Shown here piece after piece: positions 63,738 through 64,000 of a stretch of 64,000 bases of DNA. The DNA comes from Betaproteobacteria bacterium SG8_41 (GTDB lineage: Bacteria; Pseudomonadota; Gammaproteobacteria; Burkholderiales; SG8-41): contig LJTT01000034.1 in NCBI GenBank assembly GCA_001303585.1, positions 1-64,000 on the forward strand, written 5' to 3'. The notes below the pieces were generated by a model. The model was not told the DNA's origin, ran no database searches, and saw only the letters and a list, made by a program, of their open reading frames with translations. The position numbers were made by a program, and so were the translations under genes. Within the stretch, counting starts at the first letter, position 1, and every line of letters begins with the position of its first letter.

Positions 63738-64000
63738 ATGAACGATGACACGCTAGGGGCCTTCAACGTCGCCGATCTGCGCGAGATCGCGCGGCGCCGG
63801 CTGCCGAAGGGAATCTTCGAGTTCGTCGATCGCGGCGCCGAGGATGAGGTGTCGCTGCGCAATAATCGCACCGCCTTCGAAGGCATCCGGCTGAGACCGC
63901 GCGTGCTGGCAGATGTTTCGCAGCGCAGCCAGGAAATCACGTTGTTTGGCCATCGTCAGAAGATGCCGATTGCGATCGCGCCCACCGGAGCGGCCGGGAT
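63738..64000 (+). CDS. FMN-dependent alpha-hydroxy-acid dehydrogenase/oxidase, N-terminus only
   Basis: The open frame begins at ATG 63738 and runs to the window edge, so only 87 residues are visible. NVADLREIARRRLPKGIFEF and FVDRGAEDEVSLRNNRTAFE followed by IRLRPRVLADVSQRSQEITL and MPIAIAPTGAAGI match the N-terminal domain of lactate, glycolate and mandelate oxidases. It follows the ThDP enzyme by 93 bp and may share its transcript. Confidence 0.9.
   Translation, partial: MNDDTLGAFNVADLREIARRRLPKGIFEFVDRGAEDEVSLRNNRTAFEGIRLRPRVLADVSQRSQEITLFGHRQKMPIAIAPTGAAG

Overview
The window is a GC-rich chromosomal segment that I read as betaproteobacterial, probably from an uncultivated environmental lineage. 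The main reason is the left-hand gene order rplM, rpsI, argC, a DUF6776-type membrane protein, a bactofilin, erpA, anmK, an M23 peptidase and divergent tyrS, which is a typical betaproteobacterial arrangement. No plasmid, phage, insertion sequence, rRNA, tRNA or CRISPR array was recognised. Coding density is high and both strands are used.

Layout. 1-8.7 kb: a YdcF-like protein cut by the window edge, ribosomal proteins L13/S9, arginine synthesis, bactofilin, Fe-S insertion, cell-wall recycling (anmK carries a one-base frameshift), M23 peptidase, tyrosyl-tRNA synthetase. 8.7-24.6 kb: a secreted protein built from exact 25- and 15-residue repeats, with an 11-bp-phased GTAA array upstream; an FAD oxidoreductase of the family often fused to SelD; two TPM proteins; periplasmic and cytoplasmic MsrA; isoaspartyl peptidase; SWIB protein; transporters; universal stress protein with a perfect FNR-type box; NnrU-like protein overlapping a diguanylate cyclase; glutathione reductase; PdxH. 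24.7-26 kb: two tandem AhpD/carboxymuconolactone-decarboxylase-like genes, each interrupted by one in-frame TGA exactly where the second catalytic cysteine of a CxxC motif belongs and followed by a conserved hairpin. I read these as selenoproteins. 26-35 kb: isopropylmalate-dehydrogenase-like enzyme, glycine-zipper and DUF2314 proteins, B12-dependent ribonucleotide reductase, an RhlE-like helicase that seems to start at ATT, and pirin. 35-41 kb: a double-length UvrA with five 28-bp heptamer arrays in its coding sequence. 41-47.4 kb: gnd-zwf-pgl and a GH15-DUF547 fusion. 47-64 kb: small proteins, amino-acid permease, carbamate kinase with a cyclic-2,3-diphosphoglycerate-synthetase-like GTPase, zinc alcohol dehydrogenase, BON lipoprotein, a haem-sensor/HAMP protein next to a class III cyclase, several catabolic enzymes, a LOG protein, a ThDP enzyme and the start of an FMN alpha-hydroxy-acid oxidase.

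Common threads. Thiol and redox repair recur: two MsrA, Gor, two candidate selenoproteins and a selenium-linked flavoprotein. An oxygen-limited lifestyle is suggested by FNR-type boxes before the stress protein and the oxygen-independent ribonucleotide reductase. The spacers carry a striking set of simple repeats: heptamer arrays related to GTGAATC, GTGATGA-type arrays, and a dispersed element with core CCGCAGATAAACGCAGAT.
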